Assembly (NCBI GenBank): GCA_040772505.1
Contig: JAXGYA010000001.1
Span: 868,001-932,000 of the forward strand
DNA: 64,000 bases
Direction of reading: 5' to 3'
Source of the DNA: Mariniphaga sp040772505
GTDB lineage: Bacteria > Bacteroidota > Bacteroidia > Bacteroidales > Prolixibacteraceae
Part shown: positions 46,058 through 55,724 of the stretch, one piece after another
Numbering within the stretch: position 1 is the first letter of the stretch
Layout: each line of letters begins with the position of its first letter
Notes under the pieces: generated by a model
Database searches by the model: none
The model's input: only the letters and a program-made list of their open reading frames with translations
Told to the model about the DNA's origin: nothing
Program-made: the position numbers and the translations under genes

Positions 46058-46966
46058 TTAATTCATTTTATTTATGAACTTCCAAATATAGGAAACCCGG
46101 ATTGTTTTATAATTCCAGTGTTGCAATCCATGCTGGTATTGCAGGCGGAGAGCAGATTTTTCAAAATCTTTGCGCACATCAAAGTTGAGTTGCATCGGGC
46201 GGTCCAGTTCCTTTTTGTAACCTGAATATCCCGACAATGATGCTGAATATAACCAGTTGTTTGCAGTGTAATCGGCGCCAGCGCCATAGAGCAGTGCATC
46301 GTTTTGCAGATTCATTGCGTCATTGGTTTGCCAGGAGTAAAAACCGATCATCAGAAAAGGTTTGAAATTCCCGGTTTCCGTATTTCCGAAATTTTTCGAG
46401 AAACTTGCATCGAAAAAGTAAGCCGGACTATCTATATAGCGTGCACCTTCCAGTTGATTTCCCGAAGCTGTTTTGGTGCCAAACCGCAAAAGTGTATTTG
46501 GAAATTTCCGCTCTTTTGTGAGTTGAATCAGCGTGCTGAAATAGAAATCACCGACAGCAACGCCTCTGCCGTCTTTTATGCGTGCCAAGCGTTCATCACG
46601 AACTTTTTCTGAAAATGCAAAATGCTCAAATAGAACGCCATACATTTCAATTGCTATTTTGTCTTTTGCAAAAGGGATATAGGTGTATCCCGAAATATCC
46701 TGTGTGGGATCGCCCGGGCGAAAGTGGTTTGAAAAGGTAATTTCAATTTCCGGAGTTTTATAAAGTTCGCCTTTCATCACGTGAGGAACAGGCAGTGCAT
46801 TGGGTCCAAAATATCCGGGTGAGATTATCATCCAGTCGCGCCACACGGGGTCGCCTTCCTGCCAGCCGTGTGTTTCATTCCACCATTGCATATCTTTTAC
46901 GGGATTTTGAGAAAATCCGTGCAAAAAGATAAAAAAGAGAAAAATTGAAAACGACGCAATTTTCAT
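46058..46966 (-). CDS. Outer-membrane-associated protein of unknown function
   Basis: 302 aa with a signal peptide (FSIFLFFIFLHGFSQ). The mature part alternates hydrophobic and polar residues in strands separated by turns (GDFYFSTLIQLTKE, FKPFLMIGFYSWQ, NNWLYSASLSGYSG, ALRLQYQHGLQHW) and ends with aromatic VSYIWKFINKMN, which suggests a small beta-barrel. I do not recognise its family. Downstream gene ends against the palindromic element; a 69-bp gap with a terminator hairpin separates it from the C1 peptidase gene upstream. Confidence 0.65.
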   Translation of the reverse strand: MKIASFSIFLFFIFLHGFSQNPVKDMQWWNETHGWQEGDPVWRDWMIISPGYFGPNALPVPHVMKGELYKTPEIEITFSNHFRPGDPTQDISGYTYIPFAKDKIAIEMYGVLFEHFAFSEKVRDERLARIKDGRGVAVGDFYFSTLIQLTKERKFPNTLLRFGTKTASGNQLEGARYIDSPAYFFDASFSKNFGNTETGNFKPFLMIGFYSWQTNDAMNLQNDALLYGAGADYTANNWLYSASLSGYSGYKKELDRPMQLNFDVRKDFEKSALRLQYQHGLQHWNYKTIRVSYIWKFINKMN

Positions 46967-46989
46967 ATTCTGGTAGAAACTGGCTGAAT

Positions 46990-47021
46990 AAAAAAAGGAC
47001 TACCCACTTTTCGGGTAGTCC
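46990..47021 (-). terminator. Rho-independent terminator of C1 peptidase gene
   Basis: GGACTACCC (46997-47005) and GGGTAGTCC (47013-47021) form a perfect 9-bp stem with a 7-base loop; on the minus strand it is followed by a T-run (A-run 46990-46996 on plus). It lies 14 bp after the peptidase stop. Confidence 0.85.
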
Positions 47022-47034
47022 CTGCATATAATTA

Positions 47035-48246
47035 TTATAGATTAAGTTTTTTCCTGATTGCCGGCGGAATAGCGTCTTTGTGCAGCATAATGCTCATGGT
47101 CTTGTAGCTGACATAAGGTTTTGAGGCGTAGAAATATCCTTTGTAGAGATTGTAATCCCCCCATGAATTTTTGATTTTGTAAAATGTCTGTCCGCGTGCA
47201 TCCTTTGCTTTGCCGATAATGTGCATCCCGTGGTCGTCGGTGGTTTGGAAATTGTCATAAGCTATCTGACGCATCTCCTGCGTAATTTCAAGTTCAGGAA
47301 CCGGTTTATCCAATTTGTATAATTCATTTTCACGTTCTCTTTCGGACAGCCCTTCCCAGCGTGAAATTTCAGCATCTGACATATCAATTTGTGGTGCAGC
47401 AGGAACAACTGCAATGCCTTTGCTGCCGGAAGCAAACCCTTTTTCACTCACATCGGCAGCCCAGGCTACGGTATAACCATTTTCGAGCGAATAGTCAATA
47501 ATCTCTTCCAGTTCATTCAACGGAACATTATAAACCTCATCCCACGACCAGTTATCCGGAATTTCGATAATGAATTTTGAATAGAAAGGGTGGTGGGTGT
47601 AGGAAGTGATTTCAACGTAATCGCTCATATTTAATTTTAGATTTTCAGCGAAGCTGAGCGGAGTGTATTTTTTTCCATCATATTCAAAGTTTTGCGGAAT
47701 TTCACCTAAGTAAGTATTGAGAATCTGCGTGTAGGCATCATGCCATGCCGAGCTTAGTTTGCGGTTTTTATTTTCCACAACTCCTTTGACATACTCTTCC
47801 AAAACCCGGTCCATTTCACCGTGCACATGCTTTTCTTCACCATATTTAAGTCCGGTATAAACCGATTCCGGAACGATACCATATTCATTAATCACGTTGG
47901 TTACATCGTGAAATGCCCCACCGGGTGAAAAGTTCAGGTGCCCGTGAACCCGCACATACTTTCTGGCTTTTTCGGCATAGGTGTGCCAGACGATGAACAT
48001 TTCAGAAAGATTGATATCGGATTTTCCCATCCGCATCATTTCCGACTGCAAAAATGAAAGACCGGCAAAAGCCCAGCATGTTCCCGACCGGTGCTGGTCT
48101 TCCACAGGAGAAACCGGCAGCGAAAAAATATCTTCAAACTTCCAGGGTTCGTCTTTGTTCTGAGAAGTGCCGACTGATGAAAATGTGTTTAATGAAAAGC
48201 TGAAAATCAGCAAGATAATCAGCAGGATATTAATTCTGAATTTCAT
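47035..48246 (-). CDS. C1 family (bleomycin hydrolase/PepC-like) cysteine peptidase
   Basis: 403 aa from the chosen ATG at 48246 (MKFRINILLIILLIFSFSLN, a signal peptide). A longer frame from 48360 would only add residues from a repeat element. Catalytic Gln/Cys are in EDQHRSGTCWAFAG, His in DDHGMHIIG and Asn in IKNSWGD, in papain order. The long inserts between Cys and His are typical of the bleomycin-hydrolase branch. Here it is exported, unlike cytosolic PepC. Single gene with its own terminator. Confidence 0.88.
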   Translation of the reverse strand: MKFRINILLIILLIFSFSLNTFSSVGTSQNKDEPWKFEDIFSLPVSPVEDQHRSGTCWAFAGLSFLQSEMMRMGKSDINLSEMFIVWHTYAEKARKYVRVHGHLNFSPGGAFHDVTNVINEYGIVPESVYTGLKYGEEKHVHGEMDRVLEEYVKGVVENKNRKLSSAWHDAYTQILNTYLGEIPQNFEYDGKKYTPLSFAENLKLNMSDYVEITSYTHHPFYSKFIIEIPDNWSWDEVYNVPLNELEEIIDYSLENGYTVAWAADVSEKGFASGSKGIAVVPAAPQIDMSDAEISRWEGLSERERENELYKLDKPVPELEITQEMRQIAYDNFQTTDDHGMHIIGKAKDARGQTFYKIKNSWGDYNLYKGYFYASKPYVSYKTMSIMLHKDAIPPAIRKKLNL

Positions 48247-48248
48247 CC

Positions 48249-48322
48249 AATTAAAATTAAAAGTTTTCAAAGGTATTGGATGCCTGCCTGTCCGGTAGGC
48301 AGGTAACTCCCTCATTTTAATT
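48249..48322. repeat. 74-bp palindromic element upstream of C1 peptidase (copy 1)
   Basis: Outer inverted repeats AATTAAAAT (48249-48257) and ATTTTAATT (48314-48322) enclose CCTGCCT (48283-48289) and AGGCAGG (48297-48303). It starts 3 bp before the start codon and closely resembles 58909-58981. Similarity continues beyond, through TATGCT and GTTTCAT. Confidence 0.6.
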
Positions 48323-48599
48323 ATGCTTGTTTGTGAAGCATTTCTACATGGTCGTTTCATTGATATTATATTTTTTATGTCATACTTTTTAAAGGCTACC
48401 CAAAAATAGAAATAATAATTTCCTAAACGAAAATTTTACCGGTCAAGTTGTGAGTTTATAGTATCAACGCTCATTTTTAGTGAAACTTCAATAATATTCT
48501 TTCTAATTTGAGATAGTTTCGCACAAATGAATAAATATAGTTGTTTTAAAAGGCACAATTTTTCTTTTAATGCTATTTTTGCGTTCAGGAAGAGAAAAA

Positions 48600-50564
48600 A
48601 TGAGAAGATCTACAACGATACTTGCTTTTTTGCTGTTTACGGCATTTTTGGCCGAAGGGCAGTTAAATATCAACCACTACATCAGGGTGGGGCGCACGCG
48701 TATTTCCATTGGCAACTACACCGGCGCAATTGAATATTTCAATATTGTCATAAAGTTTAAACCCTATTTGCCGGAGGCTTATTTTTACAGAGGGATAGCC
48801 AAGCACCAACTGGAAGACTTCCGGGGCGCAATCATTGATTATGACAAAGCCATTGAAATTAAGCCATTTTATCCGCAGGCATATATGAACCGGGGAATGG
48901 CTTATCACAATCTGGGCGATTATGAAAAAGCAATTGAGGATTATAACCGGGGATTGGAATTTGACCCGGATAATGAATCTTTGTATAACAACAGGGGAAT
49001 TGCAAAACTTGCTCTCAAAGATGTGAAAGGCGCTATCAAGGATTATAATAAATCGCTGGAAATCAATCCAAAATCAACAAATGCGTTGATGAACCGAAGT
49101 AATGCACACATTGTTGAAGGAGACATCGAGGAAGCAATCCGGGATTTGAATCAGGTTATAATTATCCGTCCTCATTTTGCCGGTGCATACCTCAATCGCG
49201 GACTGGCACGTTTTGAACTAGACGACTATGCATCGGCGCTTCGTGACTATGATCAGTCAATAAAGCTTGAGCCAGACAATGCACTGGCATATAACAACCG
49301 CGGGATTGTGAAGCATAAACTGGGCGACTATGAAGGGGCTATTATGGATTATGATATTGCTCTCCGGCAAAATCCGGAAATGGCAAGTGCATATTTCAAC
49401 CGGGCAATGGCACGCGAAATATTGGGTCGCCCCGGTTTTGCTGATGATTACCGGATTGCGGCACAACTGAATCCGCAATTTGATCTGGAAAGCCGCCGCC
49501 TTGATGCCGAGCAGCTGGCGCAACATCAGCAGAGCCAGCAAGGGCAGTCGCAACAGCAGAGCTCATCCGGTCAATCAGCGCAGCAAAATGCAGGTAGTCA
49601 GAGTCAGAGTCAGAATCAGACACAGCAAAACACGCAGGATGATGATGACAAAAGCAAACAGGAAGACGAAAGCAGGGAGAAAGCAGAACAGGCACGAAGC
49701 AGAAGGCAGCGCATTAATCTTATTGTGGAAGATTCCCGCAACCTGCCCAAAGAAGATGAGGAATTTGATGAAGATGACGGGAGAATTCAAAACCGGAACA
49801 TTGTCATTGATTTGCAGCCGATTTTTTTCATTAACGCTTATGAAAAGAATGCTGTGGATTATGAGCGTTCTCATTATTATAACCTCTCTATAGATGACCT
49901 GAACAGGAAGAATAATTACAATCCGCTGTTTACCATTACTAATAAACCGGTGGATGAATTCCATAGTGTGTTTGAAAATTTTGTACTCTATTTTAATGAG
50001 CGACTTAATATAGAGAAGAACAGCCACAATTACCTGAACCGGGCAATTTTTTATTATCTCACCGGCGATTACAGTAAATCAATGGAAGATCTGGATAAAT
50101 CCATTGAGCTGGACAGCAAACAGGTTATGGCTTATTTCATCAGAGGAAACACCCGTTATAAAATAGTGGAGCAGATAGAGTTGCTGAATACAACTCCCGA
50201 TGAGCTTTCAATTTCTGTTGGCGTGGTTACGGATGCACGGGAATCTGAAGTTTTGCCGGCTTCCATGCCTGAATATCAAAAAATTCTTGACGATTATCAG
50301 ATTCTGCTCTATCAGAAACCCAAATTCTTTTTTGGGTATTTTAACCGTGCCTATATGAAATTGCGTCTTAAAGAGTACCGAAGTGCGATTGAAGATTTGA
50401 ACATGGCAATTGAGCTCGAACCTGAATTTGCCGAAGCCTATTTTAACCGGGGACTCACCAAAATTTTTCTTGATGATGTTGAGGGCGGAGCAATTGACTT
50501 AAGCCGCGCCGGCGAACTTGGCATCTATGGTGCTTATAATATCATTAAGCGCTATTGCAATTAA
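48600..50564 (+). CDS. TPR-repeat protein with Gln/Ser-rich and acidic linker
   Basis: 654 aa from the ATG at 48600, preferred to 48570 because AGGAAG lies just upstream and a signal peptide follows directly (STTILAFLLFTAFLAEGQ). It has about eight TPR units (A-x-x-Y-x-N-R-G pattern: YMNRGMAYHNLGDYEKAIED, LYNNRGIAKLALKDVKGAIKD), then a low-complexity Q/S stretch (near 49510-49640) and an acidic segment (KEDEEFDEDDG), then three more TPRs near the end (YFNRGLTKIFLDDVEGGAID). A periplasmic protein-protein scaffold is likely; the partner is unknown. No operon partner. Confidence 0.82.
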   Translation: MRRSTTILAFLLFTAFLAEGQLNINHYIRVGRTRISIGNYTGAIEYFNIVIKFKPYLPEAYFYRGIAKHQLEDFRGAIIDYDKAIEIKPFYPQAYMNRGMAYHNLGDYEKAIEDYNRGLEFDPDNESLYNNRGIAKLALKDVKGAIKDYNKSLEINPKSTNALMNRSNAHIVEGDIEEAIRDLNQVIIIRPHFAGAYLNRGLARFELDDYASALRDYDQSIKLEPDNALAYNNRGIVKHKLGDYEGAIMDYDIALRQNPEMASAYFNRAMAREILGRPGFADDYRIAAQLNPQFDLESRRLDAEQLAQHQQSQQGQSQQQSSSGQSAQQNAGSQSQSQNQTQQNTQDDDDKSKQEDESREKAEQARSRRQRINLIVEDSRNLPKEDEEFDEDDGRIQNRNIVIDLQPIFFINAYEKNAVDYERSHYYNLSIDDLNRKNNYNPLFTITNKPVDEFHSVFENFVLYFNERLNIEKNSHNYLNRAIFYYLTGDYSKSMEDLDKSIELDSKQVMAYFIRGNTRYKIVEQIELLNTTPDELSISVGVVTDARESEVLPASMPEYQKILDDYQILLYQKPKFFFGYFNRAYMKLRLKEYRSAIEDLNMAIELEPEFAEAYFNRGLTKIFLDDVEGGAIDLSRAGELGIYGAYNIIKRYCN

Positions 50565-50593
50565 ACCGTTTGCATCCAAGAAGCCCCTTCCAT

Positions 50594-50610
50594 CTCCCCC
50601 AAAGGGGGAG
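50594..50610 (+). terminator. CTCCCCC/GGGGGAG hairpin after TPR gene
   Basis: Perfect 7-bp stem around AAA, 30 bp after the TPR stop. No T-tract follows. Confidence 0.4.
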
Positions 50611-50641
50611 AGTGTTTGTATCTGATATGTATTCTGTTTTT

Positions 50642-50672
50642 GGAAGGCCGGGCCTAAGCTGCCCGGTTTTCC
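50642..50672. terminator. Convergent-gene hairpin
   Basis: GGAAGGCCGGGC (50642-50653) pairs with GCCCGGTTTTCC (50661-50672) over 12 bp including two G-T pairs, loop of 7. It lies between the ends of the convergent TPR and lipoprotein genes, 9 bp from the latter's stop. Likely a bidirectional stop or barrier for transcription. Confidence 0.5.
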
Positions 50673-50680
50673 AAAATTAT

Positions 50681-51187
50681 TTATTGGTTGACATTGGTAA
50701 CTACTGCATCGGCATTTGCTTCATCCGGGGTTTTAGAACCGTTCGAAACATAAAAGACGGTCCCTTCGGCCAAAACTTTATCACCAATCAACTCTACCAG
50801 ATCTATGGAGAGGATCTCCTTTTTAAGCGTTTTGTCGTCGCAGCTTGAAGCGCTTCTTTTAATGATAAGCCGTGTTTGCATGGGCCACGATTCCGCGATA
50901 AGTCCGTCCCAGATAACATCGAATTTATTGGTTTCGCAATTCCCCAGATAGGTTAAAGTAACATTTAAGAGGTTGCCCGTCCGTTCCACTTTTTCGATTT
51001 CAAACGCGTCGCTGTAGTTTTTCGAACGCAATTCCTGCGCTTCGTTATAGATTTTCGCGCTTTTATAAAAGTTGTAATTTTCCATTGCTTTTGGCACAAT
51101 GGAGCCGTCGTTGCCATCATTGGATTCTTTGTTGCACGCACTGAAGACCATGATGCCGGCCAATAAAACTAACTTGAATTTTTTCAT
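50681..51187 (-). CDS. Lipoprotein of unknown function
   Basis: 168 aa with lipobox VFSAC (lipidated Cys ~18), then a short Asn/Asp/Gly spacer (NKESNDGNDGS). The mature part looks like a small beta-rich domain (VERTGNLLNVTLTYLGNCET, KFDVIWDGLIAESWP, ILSIDLVELIGDK) with two further Cys (GNCET, SSCDD) that could form a disulfide. I do not recognise the family. It lies some 200 bp downstream of the ABC exporter operon. Confidence 0.65.
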   Translation of the reverse strand: MKKFKLVLLAGIMVFSACNKESNDGNDGSIVPKAMENYNFYKSAKIYNEAQELRSKNYSDAFEIEKVERTGNLLNVTLTYLGNCETNKFDVIWDGLIAESWPMQTRLIIKRSASSCDDKTLKKEILSIDLVELIGDKVLAEGTVFYVSNGSKTPDEANADAVVTNVNQ

Positions 51188-51330
51188 GATTTGTTGTATT
51201 AAATGTTTAAAATAAATGGTTATCTGCCATCCATACGCAGGAACATCTAGAAACGCTACTCCTGACGATAAAGAGATGAATGAAGTTGAAAAAAGGTTGC
51301 GTGGGAATATCCAAAACGGTTATGTTGATA

Positions 51331-51363
51331 ATTCACGGTGTGCCTTTGAGACACGCCGTGAAT
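51331..51363 (-). terminator. Hairpin after ABC exporter operon
   Basis: ATTCACGGTGTG (51331-51342) pairs with CACGCCGTGAAT (51352-51363) with one G-T pair, loop of 9. It is 27 bp beyond the last permease stop. No T-run follows on the minus strand, so a terminator is only probable. Confidence 0.45.
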
Positions 51364-51390
51364 TGTAAACACTCAGTGGTTTTACTTGTC

Positions 51391-52614
51391 TTATTCACTC
51401 CTTAGCGCTTCAACCGGGTCGAGCCTGGAAGCTTTGCGTGCAGGATAAACCCCGAAGAATAACCCTACCATCAATGAAAACAGGAACGAATATACTAAAG
51501 ATGGAAGTGAAATGTTCAAAGTCCAGTCGGTGGCGAAAATTATAACAACCGAAGTCAAAATACCAACAGCAATGCCAATTATGCCACCGCCGATGCTGAG
51601 TATTGACGATTCAATAACAAATTGAAACAATATATCTTTTCTGCTCGCGCCAACAGCCATTCGCAAACCAATTTCATTGATTCTTTCCCTGATTGCAATT
51701 AACATGATTGCAAGTATGCCAATTCCCCCGACAAGTAAGGAGACGCCTGCCGTACTAACGATAAGTGCCGTAAAAGTACCGGTTGTCTCCTTTTGGGTTT
51801 CCAACAGCTCTATCTGGTTCTGAATGGTAAAATCATCGGGTTTGTTCTGTTTGTTTAAGCGGTGTTGTTCACGCAATGCTTCAGATATTTGGCTAGTTGC
51901 ATCATCCATTTTTTCGATTGAGGTTGCCTGGATATTTATTGTGTTGATATAATTCAGATTAAAAACCCGGCGCAATGCTGTTTGAACCGGGATAAATATC
52001 TGGTCATCCTGGTCAATTCCCTCGAGGTCGGCTCCTTTTGGCTCCATTACCCCTATAATAGAGAAGAGAACGCTGCCAATGCGTATGTTCTCGCTAACCG
52101 GGTTTCTTCCCTCGAATAAATTTTTCACCACGGTTTCTCCCAACACGGCAAACCTCATGGAAGCTTTGTTTTCTTCTTCGGTGAAAAATACGCCTTTTTC
52201 AACCTGAAAATTTCTGATAAACGGATAATTCGGAGTGGTTCCGGTAATCGTGGTATGCGTACTTACGTTTTCCCATTTTACCTGCATTTTTTTTGTTTGA
52301 ACGGGTGCAGCCATCCTGACATCGGGGCACTCCGAGGCAAGAATGTCAACATCCTTCAGGGTGAGGCTGGTAACCGTTCCCCTTATTTGTTGCCTTCCTA
52401 CATTTTTTTGTACCTGCCCGGCATTCACAATAATCAGGTTTGTACCCATTTCTTCTATTTTGCCCAACACCTCGTTCCGGGCGCCGTTGCCAATGGCAAC
52501 CATTACAATAACAGCCGACACACCAATGATAATTCCCATCAAGGCAAAAAATGTTCTTAATTTATTGGCTAATAATTGGTTGCGCGATATCTTTATACTT
52601 TTTGATAATTTCAT
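51391..52614 (-). CDS. MacB-like ABC transporter permease (second)
   Basis: 407-aa FtsX/MacB-type permease. N-terminal helix preceded by NKLRTFFALMGIIIGVSAVI, then an ~230-residue periplasmic domain and three C-terminal helices (VSLLVGGIGILAIMLI; IGGGIIGIAVGILTSVVIIF; VYSFLFSLMVGLFFGVYPAR). It contains the coupling motif RINEIGLRMAVGASRKDI and ends with the usual ARKASRLDPVEALRSE. It has no nucleotide-binding domain and shares the ATPase at 53861 with its sister permease. Last gene of the operon. Confidence 0.92.
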   Translation of the reverse strand: MKLSKSIKISRNQLLANKLRTFFALMGIIIGVSAVIVMVAIGNGARNEVLGKIEEMGTNLIIVNAGQVQKNVGRQQIRGTVTSLTLKDVDILASECPDVRMAAPVQTKKMQVKWENVSTHTTITGTTPNYPFIRNFQVEKGVFFTEEENKASMRFAVLGETVVKNLFEGRNPVSENIRIGSVLFSIIGVMEPKGADLEGIDQDDQIFIPVQTALRRVFNLNYINTINIQATSIEKMDDATSQISEALREQHRLNKQNKPDDFTIQNQIELLETQKETTGTFTALIVSTAGVSLLVGGIGILAIMLIAIRERINEIGLRMAVGASRKDILFQFVIESSILSIGGGIIGIAVGILTSVVIIFATDWTLNISLPSLVYSFLFSLMVGLFFGVYPARKASRLDPVEALRSE

Positions 52615-52656
52615 GTTCGTTTAACTTCTATGGGCAGACACTGGAAATAATCCCAA

Positions 52657-53871
52657 TTATTTTAACGCTTCAATGGGATTCAGCCGTGCGGCTTTTTTGG
52701 CAGGTTGTATGCCTGCAATCACCCCAATAACACTTGCGGAAATTACGCCCACCAAAATGCTTTCCCATGAAACCGAAACAGGTATCTGCATCACCATTCC
52801 AAGAACAACTGCACCGGTGCCACCAATAACAATTCCAATTACACCACCCGATATGGTTACTGCAAGCGCTTCAAATAAAAATTGCATCACAATTTTTTTA
52901 GGGCTGGCGCCTATGGCCATTCTCAATCCAATCTCTTTTTTTCGTTCATTAACAGAAATGGTCATGATGTTTGCAATAACAAACCCACCGGTTATTAAAG
53001 ACAAACCCGCAAGCAGGGCAAGGAATATATTGAATGTGCCCGATACTTTCTCTGCCATTTTTGTTGCTTCGGTAGGGGTAACAATCGAAAAATCATCAGG
53101 AATTCCCTCTGCAAGGCTGTGCCTCTCGCGTAAAATCTGAATTATTTTTTCAACCGTAATGTTCATATCGCCCTGATTAACCAGTAAAATTTTGACAGCT
53201 GACAAATAATCAACATTGGCAACACGCCTCATAAAAGTGGTAAGCGGTACCATAATACGATTATCCATATCGCCACCCCTGGGGCTTGTCCCTTTTGGTT
53301 CCAAAATGCCTTTAACTTCAAACTGAATGTTGCCAATTCTAATCATCTCCCCTATGGGATAATTGTCTCCAAAAAGTTCTTTTTGTACTGTTGAGCCAAT
53401 TAAACAAATCCGGTTAAGGGACTTCATGTCTTCATCGTTAATAAAGTCACCTTCTGAAACATCCCAATCCCATACAGATGCCCACGAGGGTGTAATGCCA
53501 AAGACCGTGGCATTGGTTGACTTTTCAAAGTATTTGATATCCATATTTGCCTGCCTGCTAAACGGAGCTAAGCTTTTAATTTCGGGAATTTCCCGTTCAA
53601 GGTATTCAACATCTTCCGGTTTTAAGTTTGTAGCTCCCTGGGTTGCACTTATTTGCGACATTTGTGTTCCGCCGCCGGCAAAAACCATCAGGCTGTGCGT
53701 TCCGAATTTATTAACCCTCTCCATAACCTGGTCTTTTGCGCCAAACCCCACTGATACTATCAGGGTTAATGCGATAATGCCGATAATTATCCCAATCATC
53801 ATCAGGAACGTACGGAGTTTGTTTTTACCCAGGCTTTTTAATGCACTTAAAATTATCCTTTTAGTTTTCAT
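52657..53871 (-). CDS. MacB-like ABC transporter permease (first)
   Basis: 404 aa, a diverged paralogue of the gene at 51391 with the same plan (NKLRTFLMMIGIIIGIIALT; coupling KKEIGLRMAIGASPKKI; end KKAARLNPIEALK). Two different permease genes with one ATPase suggests a heterodimeric exporter. Its start overlaps the ATPase end by 11 bp, and 42 bp separate it from the next permease. Confidence 0.92.
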   Translation of the reverse strand: MKTKRIILSALKSLGKNKLRTFLMMIGIIIGIIALTLIVSVGFGAKDQVMERVNKFGTHSLMVFAGGGTQMSQISATQGATNLKPEDVEYLEREIPEIKSLAPFSRQANMDIKYFEKSTNATVFGITPSWASVWDWDVSEGDFINDEDMKSLNRICLIGSTVQKELFGDNYPIGEMIRIGNIQFEVKGILEPKGTSPRGGDMDNRIMVPLTTFMRRVANVDYLSAVKILLVNQGDMNITVEKIIQILRERHSLAEGIPDDFSIVTPTEATKMAEKVSGTFNIFLALLAGLSLITGGFVIANIMTISVNERKKEIGLRMAIGASPKKIVMQFLFEALAVTISGGVIGIVIGGTGAVVLGMVMQIPVSVSWESILVGVISASVIGVIAGIQPAKKAARLNPIEALK

Positions 53872-54607
53872 CTTTTGCCTCCTTTAATAATTTATTGAGT
53901 TCGTTTTTTGCATCTCTTGGCGATTTATTTAACTCATCGCTAACAATAATACCATCCGAGATTTTGATGATCCTTTTGGCATGTTCGGCAATATCCTGCT
54001 CGTGAGTGACCAGTACGATTGTCCTTCCTTCATCGTTCAATTTTTGAAAAAGCGCCATTATTTCATAGCTCGATTTTGTGTCAAGGTTCCCGGTTGGTTC
54101 GTCAGCGAGAATTATTTCCGGGTCGTTCACCAAAGCCCGCGCAATTGCAACACGTTGTTGTTGTCCGCCGGACAGTTCGCCGGGGTGATGGTGCATCCTG
54201 TCCTCAAGCCCTACTGATATTAATGCATCTTTAGCAAGCTTTCTGATATTGGTCCGGTCGGAATAGATCAATGGAAGTTCCACGTTTTCCAATGCGCTTG
54301 TACGTGCCAACAGGTTGTAGGACTGGAACACGAACCCGATTTTTTTATTTCTGACCCCGGCAAGCGCTTTATCGTCCAGTTTATTCACTTCGGCTTCATT
54401 GAAATACAGAGAGCCGCTTGTGGGTTTGTCCAGGCACCCGATGATATTCATTAAGGTGGATTTACCCGAGCCGGAAGCGCCCATTATTGCAATTAGTTCG
54501 CCTTTATGTATTTCGAGCGACACGCTGCGCACAGCAACCACTTCGCCGCTGGCTTCTTTGTTGTAAATTTTGCTTAGCCTTTCGGCTTTAATGACTACAT
54601 TATTCAT
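53861..54607 (-). CDS. ABC transporter ATP-binding protein (MacB/LolD type)
   Basis: 248 aa. Walker A GASGSGKSTLMNIIG, Q-loop FVFQSYNLLAR, signature LSGGQQQRVAIARAL, Walker B ILADEPTGNLDT and switch VTHEQD, all standard. It energises the two permeases that follow. Short C-terminal acidic/Lys tail overlaps the first permease start. 57 bp downstream of the adaptor gene. Confidence 0.94.
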   Translation of the reverse strand: MNNVVIKAERLSKIYNKEASGEVVAVRSVSLEIHKGELIAIMGASGSGKSTLMNIIGCLDKPTSGSLYFNEAEVNKLDDKALAGVRNKKIGFVFQSYNLLARTSALENVELPLIYSDRTNIRKLAKDALISVGLEDRMHHHPGELSGGQQQRVAIARALVNDPEIILADEPTGNLDTKSSYEIMALFQKLNDEGRTIVLVTHEQDIAEHAKRIIKISDGIIVSDELNKSPRDAKNELNKLLKEAKDEN

Positions 54608-54664
54608 TTGTTTCCCTCCTTTTTTTATGAAAATATTTTTTGATTCAACAAAACATTAAAAAAT

Positions 54665-55717
54665 TTAATCCGGTAGCAGAACCATCTCCCCCTCTTCAAG
54701 CCCCTCGGTAACCTCAGTGTAACTGTTATCATACCACCCGGTCTTTATTTTTCTATTTAACCGGGCATCTCCGTCAATTACAGTGACAAATCTTTCGCCT
54801 TTTTCTCTCACGATAGCCCTGGAAGGAACGGTTAGAACATCTTTCCTGGTTTCTAAATATATTGTTACTGTTGTAGTCATTTCAGGCCGGAGTATTTTAT
54901 CCTGAAAATCTTCAATCTTAACCACAACAATATAATTAACCACATTGTCCTGAATAACTGCCTTGGGGTAGATGGCTGTTACTTTTCCTTTAAAGTCTGT
55001 GTCGGTATAAGTATCGACAGTGAAAGTAACATTCTGTCCGACAAGAATTTTCCCGATATCTGTTTCATCTACGTAAACCTGCACTTCAAGCCGGTTCAAA
55101 TCGATAATATTAACAAAAGTGGGAGCTGCCAGCCCAGCCATAACGGTTTCACCCTCCTGTGTGGAGACCGAAGCTATAATTCCTGAAGTTAAGGCATATA
55201 TGGTAGTGTAAGAAAGTTGTACTTTGGCCACTTCCACGTTTGCTTCAGCCTGTTTTAACTGAGCTTCGGCAATTTGGAACGTATTTTCTGCTATATCGTA
55301 CTGTTGTTGCGAGATATAGTTTTGTTCAAGCAACGATTTTTGCCTTTCCAAATTTAATTTTGAATAGGCATAATCTGCCTCGGCTTTATTCATTGCTGCA
55401 ATGTTCTGGTTTAGTTTTGCCCGGAGTTCGGCGTTGTCGAGTTCGGCAATAACCTGCCCGGCATTAACATAATCGCCGATATTGGCACGAAGTTTTTTCA
55501 CAATTCCCGAAATCCGGGAGCCAACTTTCACTTCTGCACCAACCTGCGGCTTTATTATTCCGGTGGCAAGCACAGTGGAACCGATATCTCTCCTGACAAC
55601 CTCAGCAGTCTGGATGTTTTTTTCATTTTTATCGTTTGGTTTAAAAATGTAAAACCAACCAATAAGCGAAGCTGCAATTATTATCATCAATCCAATTATC
55701 CAATACGATTTTTTCAT
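54665..55717 (-). CDS. MacA-like periplasmic adaptor (membrane fusion protein)
   Basis: 350 aa from the ATG at 55717 (MKKSYWIIGLMIIIAASLIG, a signal anchor); a longer frame from 55777 would overlap the TolC gene and add nothing conserved. Lipoyl halves (VKVGSRISGIVKKLRANIGD and LTSGIIASVSTQEGETV), a coiled hairpin (LNLERQKSLLEQNYISQQQY) and a barrel domain (VDETDIGKILVGQNVTF) are in the usual order. It links the ABC exporter to the TolC-like channel. 7 bp after the channel gene. Confidence 0.92.
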   Translation of the reverse strand: MKKSYWIIGLMIIIAASLIGWFYIFKPNDKNEKNIQTAEVVRRDIGSTVLATGIIKPQVGAEVKVGSRISGIVKKLRANIGDYVNAGQVIAELDNAELRAKLNQNIAAMNKAEADYAYSKLNLERQKSLLEQNYISQQQYDIAENTFQIAEAQLKQAEANVEVAKVQLSYTTIYALTSGIIASVSTQEGETVMAGLAAPTFVNIIDLNRLEVQVYVDETDIGKILVGQNVTFTVDTYTDTDFKGKVTAIYPKAVIQDNVVNYIVVVKIEDFQDKILRPEMTTTVTIYLETRKDVLTVPSRAIVREKGERFVTVIDGDARLNRKIKTGWYDNSYTEVTEGLEEGEMVLLPD

Positions 55718-55724
55718 ATGAGTA

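Noticed and set aside
47035..48360. Longer start at 48360 for the C1 peptidase
   Set aside because: The extra 38 residues are translated from the repeat element, while a proper signal peptide begins at 48246.
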